Shown: positions 6,221-8,093 of the stretch, piece after piece | Layout: each line of letters starts with the position of its first letter | Numbering within the stretch: position 1 is the stretch's first letter | From: Anaeromyxobacteraceae bacterium | GTDB lineage: Bacteria; Myxococcota; Myxococcia; Myxococcales; Anaeromyxobacteraceae | Assembly (NCBI GenBank): GCA_027349605.1 | Contig: DAIEMM010000081.1 | Location: 1-8,093, forward strand | Direction: 5' to 3' | DNA: 8,093 nt | Program-made: the position numbers and the translations under genes | The notes under the pieces: generated by a model | The model's input: only the letters and a program-made list of their open reading frames with translations | What the model was told of the DNA's origin: nothing | Databases searched by the model: none

Positions 6221-6279
6221 CCGACCGTATCCCAACTCCATTGGCCTGCGGAACATTGGCGCGGCGCGTCGGACGGGAA
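6215..6279. promoter_or_regulatory. Divergent promoter region between DUF475-AEC and the methyltransferase
   Basis: This 65-bp gap must contain, or overlap, start signals for both directions. CATTGGC occurs twice in direct orientation (6239-6245 and 6254-6260, 15 bp apart), and CCAA/TTGG (6232-6235, 6241-6244) forms a small inverted repeat. On the minus strand TTCCGC, 16 bases, GATACG is a weak sigma-70-like arrangement placing transcription start only a few bases before the ATG at 6214. On the plus strand a CATAAT at 6285-6290 lies just inside the methyltransferase start with no matching -35. All assignments here are tentative. Confidence 0.3.
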
Positions 6280-7452
6280 GTGGGCATAATCCCCGCCGAG
6301 CCGCCCCTGCGCCCCGGAGAGCCCCTGCCCCCACCCTCGATCCCCCTTCCGCCCGGCGCCTTCGCCTCCTCGGCCCTGTGGCTCTCCGCCGCGGCCACGC
6401 CACCGAGGAAGCTGGGGCTCGCCGACGACCGGACCACCGCCGACGACGCGCTCCGGCGCATCCGCTCCGGCGAGGCCCTGCTCTACGCGGGGGACTTCCG
6501 GAACGCGCGACAACTCCTCGCCGCGCTCGGGCGACGGCTCACCCCCCGCCGCTCGACGGGCGCACCGCCTGCCGAGGCCTTCCGCCGGGAGCGCCACCGG
6601 CGCCGCGAGGCCCACCTGCTCCTCAATCGTCTCCTCGTCCCGGTGGCGGCTGGATGGCGGATTCCCCTCCCCCGCGCGCCGGACGTGGCCGACGCGCTCA
6701 CCGGGGCGCTGGGGCCGGCCCCGGAGGGCGACGGACTGCTGCCGCTGCGGGAGGTCCTGGGCGCGGTGGGGGCCCACGAGTGGAGGAAGGGCGGCGTGCC
6801 GGTGCCCTCGCTGGGCGAGCGGGTGCACCCCCACCACGGGGTCTTCGCGCCGGTGCGGGGCGAGTACGCGGACCTGGGGGGGGCGGCGCTGGAGGGGCGC
6901 GACCTCTCGGGCAAGCTGGTCTTCGACGTCGGCACGGGGACGGGCGTCCTGGCCTTCCTGGCGGCGCGGCGGGGCGCCCGGGTGATCGCGACCGACAGTG
7001 AACAACGCGCGGTGGCCTGCGCCCGGGAGAACGCGGTGCGCCTGGGTCTCGCCGGCCAGGTCGAGGTCCGGGAGGCCGACCTCTTCCCCGGGGGGCGCGC
7101 CGACCTGGTCCTCTGCAATCCGCCCTGGGTCCCGGCCGACGCCCACACGCCTCTGGAGCGCGCGGTCTACGACCCGGGCGGCCGGTTTCTCTCGGGCTTC
7201 CTGGCCGGGCTTCGCGAGCACCTCGCGCCGGGCGGCGAGGCCTGGCTGGTCCTCTCCGACCTGGCCGAACGGCTGGGGCTCCGCGAGCCGGGAGCGCTGG
7301 AGGCGGCGTTCACGGCCGCTGGCCTCCGCCAGGTCGAGGTGCGCTCCGCCCCGGCGACGCATCCGCGCGCGAAGGACCCCGACGACCCGCTGCACGAGGC
7401 CAGGGCCGGCGAGGTGACGTCGCTTCACGTGCTGCGGGCCTGGCCGGCCTGA
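6280..7452 (+). CDS. Class I SAM-dependent methyltransferase with NPPW motif
   Basis: Predicted cytoplasmic methyltransferase of the PrmC/RsmC-like 'MTS' group. With a GTG start at 6280 the product has 390 residues. The C-terminal half has a Rossmann SAM site: motif I FDVGTGTGVLAF (215-226), the acidic residue ending strand 2 (D239 in VIATD), and the catalytic-type NPPW at 280-283. NPP-aromatic motifs are typical of enzymes methylating amide or exocyclic amino nitrogens in proteins, RNA or DNA. Just before the Rossmann fold is VHPHHGVFAPVRGEYADL (182-199), similar to the entry segment of PrmB/PrmC-type enzymes. The N-terminal ~180 residues, rich in Arg, Pro and Leu, are probably a target-binding domain I cannot name. 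TTG codons at 6241 and 6256 are alternative starts; the Pro-rich N-terminus makes the exact start uncertain. It is transcribed divergently from DUF475-AEC and ends 6 bp from the convergent LivF gene. The substrate is unknown. Confidence 0.85.
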   Translation: MGIIPAEPPLRPGEPLPPPSIPLPPGAFASSALWLSAAATPPRKLGLADDRTTADDALRRIRSGEALLYAGDFRNARQLLAALGRRLTPRRSTGAPPAEAFRRERHRRREAHLLLNRLLVPVAAGWRIPLPRAPDVADALTGALGPAPEGDGLLPLREVLGAVGAHEWRKGGVPVPSLGERVHPHHGVFAPVRGEYADLGGAALEGRDLSGKLVFDVGTGTGVLAFLAARRGARVIATDSEQRAVACARENAVRLGLAGQVEVREADLFPGGRADLVLCNPPWVPADAHTPLERAVYDPGGRFLSGFLAGLREHLAPGGEAWLVLSDLAERLGLREPGALEAAFTAAGLRQVEVRSAPATHPRAKDPDDPLHEARAGEVTSLHVLRAWPA

Positions 7453-7458
7453 ACGGGC

Positions 7459-8093
7459 CTACCCCAGGTACGCCGCGACCACCCGCTCGTTTCGTCGCAG
7501 GTCCGCGGGCGTGCCCTCGACCGCGATCCGGCCGCGCTCCATCACGTAGGCGTAGTCGGCCACGTCGAGGGAGGCCCGGGCGAACTGCTCCACGAGGAGC
7601 ATCGTCATGCCCTCGGCCTTGAGCCGGGCGATGGTCCGGAAGACCTCCTGGACGATCACCGGCGCGAGCCCCATCGACGGCTCGTCGAGCAACATCACCT
7701 TGGGGCGCGCCATGAGCGCCCGGCCGATGGCGAGCATCTGTTGCTCCCCCCCGGAAAGGGTGCCGGCCTGCTGCTTCCTGCGCTCCCGGAGGCGGGGGAA
7801 CATCTCGTACACCCGTGCCAGATCGGAAGCAGCCCCGGCCTTGAATCCGAAGAAGTGCGGGAGGCGGCGGTACGCGCCGAGGAGCAGGTTGTCCTCGGTG
7901 GAGAGGGGCCCGAAGACCTTTCTCCCCTCCGGGGAGTGTGCGAGCCCCATTCGCGCGATGCGCGAGGCCTCCATCCCCTGCACCGGGGTGCCGTCCAGGA
8001 TCACCTCGCCCTTCGAGGGCCTGAGGAGACCGGACACGGCGCGCATGGTGGTGGTCTTGCCGGCGCCGTTGGCGCCGATCAGGGCCACCACGC
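7459..8093 (-). CDS. livF: LivF-type ATPase of a branched-chain amino acid ABC transporter (5' end outside window)
   Basis: ATP-binding subunit of a hydrophobic/branched-chain amino acid (HAAT family) importer, acting on the cytoplasmic face of the membrane with LivG, LivH, LivM and a periplasmic binding protein. About 210 C-terminal residues are present; roughly 25 N-terminal ones lie beyond the right edge. Counting from the first full codon, Walker A is GANGAGKT (6-13), the ABC signature LSGGEQQ (112-118), Walker B VMLLDEP (132-138). LivF rather than LivG is shown by the SPEGRKVF segment (53-60), the absence of the LivG C-terminal extension, and VEQ (167-169) where many ABC ATPases have a switch histidine, as LivF proteins do; here VEQ is followed by Phe where LivF usually has Asn. 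The C-terminus (VVAAYLG) is the typical LivF ending. A GTG at 8091 is internal, not the start. Since livF is usually last in its operon, the partner genes are expected to the right. Confidence 0.93.
   Translation of the reverse strand, partial: VVALIGANGAGKTTTMRAVSGLLRPSKGEVILDGTPVQGMEASRIARMGLAHSPEGRKVFGPLSTEDNLLLGAYRRLPHFFGFKAGAASDLARVYEMFPRLRERRKQQAGTLSGGEQQMLAIGRALMARPKVMLLDEPSMGLAPVIVQEVFRTIARLKAEGMTMLLVEQFARASLDVADYAYVMERGRIAVEGTPADLRRNERVVAAYLG

Noticed and set aside
5330..6289. 319-codon plus-strand frame opposite DUF475
   Set aside because: Charged, His/Glu/Asp-rich translation is the antisense image of membrane helices; no motif or ribosome site.
6215..6300. yybP-ykoY-type manganese riboswitch upstream of the TerC-like gene
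   Set aside because: TerC relatives are often controlled by it, but the space before the start codon is too short and holds no matching stem pattern.
5127..6461. Apparent long N-terminal extension of the AEC reading frame
   Set aside because: The frame stays open upstream by chance through the DUF475 gene, whose own frame has clear family motifs; the extension is Arg/Gly/His/Pro-rich. The ATGA overlap marks the true AEC start.
1..8093. tRNA, rRNA, CRISPR arrays, insertion sequences or attachment sites
   Set aside because: I saw no tRNA-like cloverleaf, regularly spaced repeats, transposase motif or terminal inverted repeats by reading; a covariance-model search would be needed to exclude small RNAs.

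Overview
The window is very GC-rich (roughly 70%), with strong G/C preference at third codon positions and long antisense shadow frames. Together with gene content (Tat-exported TRAP binding protein, TerC-like DUF475 protein, LivF-type ATPase), this suggests a high-GC Pseudomonadota/Myxococcota bacterium. An Anaeromyxobacter-like myxobacterium would fit, but that is an impression from composition and protein style, not a proven assignment.

Layout. (1) 1-359: no convincing gene, apart from a possible 3' tail of a gene entering from the left; it holds the leader of the next operon, a G/C hairpin and a strong Shine-Dalgarno. (2) 360-4194, plus strand: a complete three-gene TRAP transporter: a Tat-exported DctP binding protein, then a perfect 10-bp hairpin in the intergenic gap, then DctQ and DctM overlapping by 4 nt (GTGA). 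DctM is much longer than usual because an extra membrane hairpin and a ~90-residue acidic Pro/Ala-rich loop lie just before its second conserved core. A 17-codon reading frame (4191-4244) overlaps its stop. (3) 4245-6214, minus strand: a two-gene unit, DUF475/TerC-like membrane protein followed by an AEC-family permease, again overlapping by 4 nt (ATGA). (4) 6280-7452, plus strand, divergent from it: an orphan class I SAM-dependent methyltransferase with an NPPW motif. (5) 7459-8093, minus strand: the C-terminal ~90% of a LivF-type ATPase of a branched-chain amino acid (HAAT) ABC transporter, cut by the window end; the rest of that operon should lie to the right.

How the genes work together. 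DctP, DctQ and DctM should form one sodium-driven secondary uptake system for an organic acid. The hairpin after dctP probably lets the binding protein be made in excess over the membrane subunits. The DUF475 and AEC proteins are both polytopic membrane proteins and appear translationally coupled, which hints at a shared but unknown transport role. The methyltransferase and the LivF ATPase show no sequence-visible link to the rest. Transport is the main theme (three systems in 8 kb). I see no mobile element, CRISPR array, RNA gene or defence system. The most unusual items are the expanded DctM, the coupled DUF475-AEC pair, and a perfect 14-bp palindrome centred on the DUF475 start codon.
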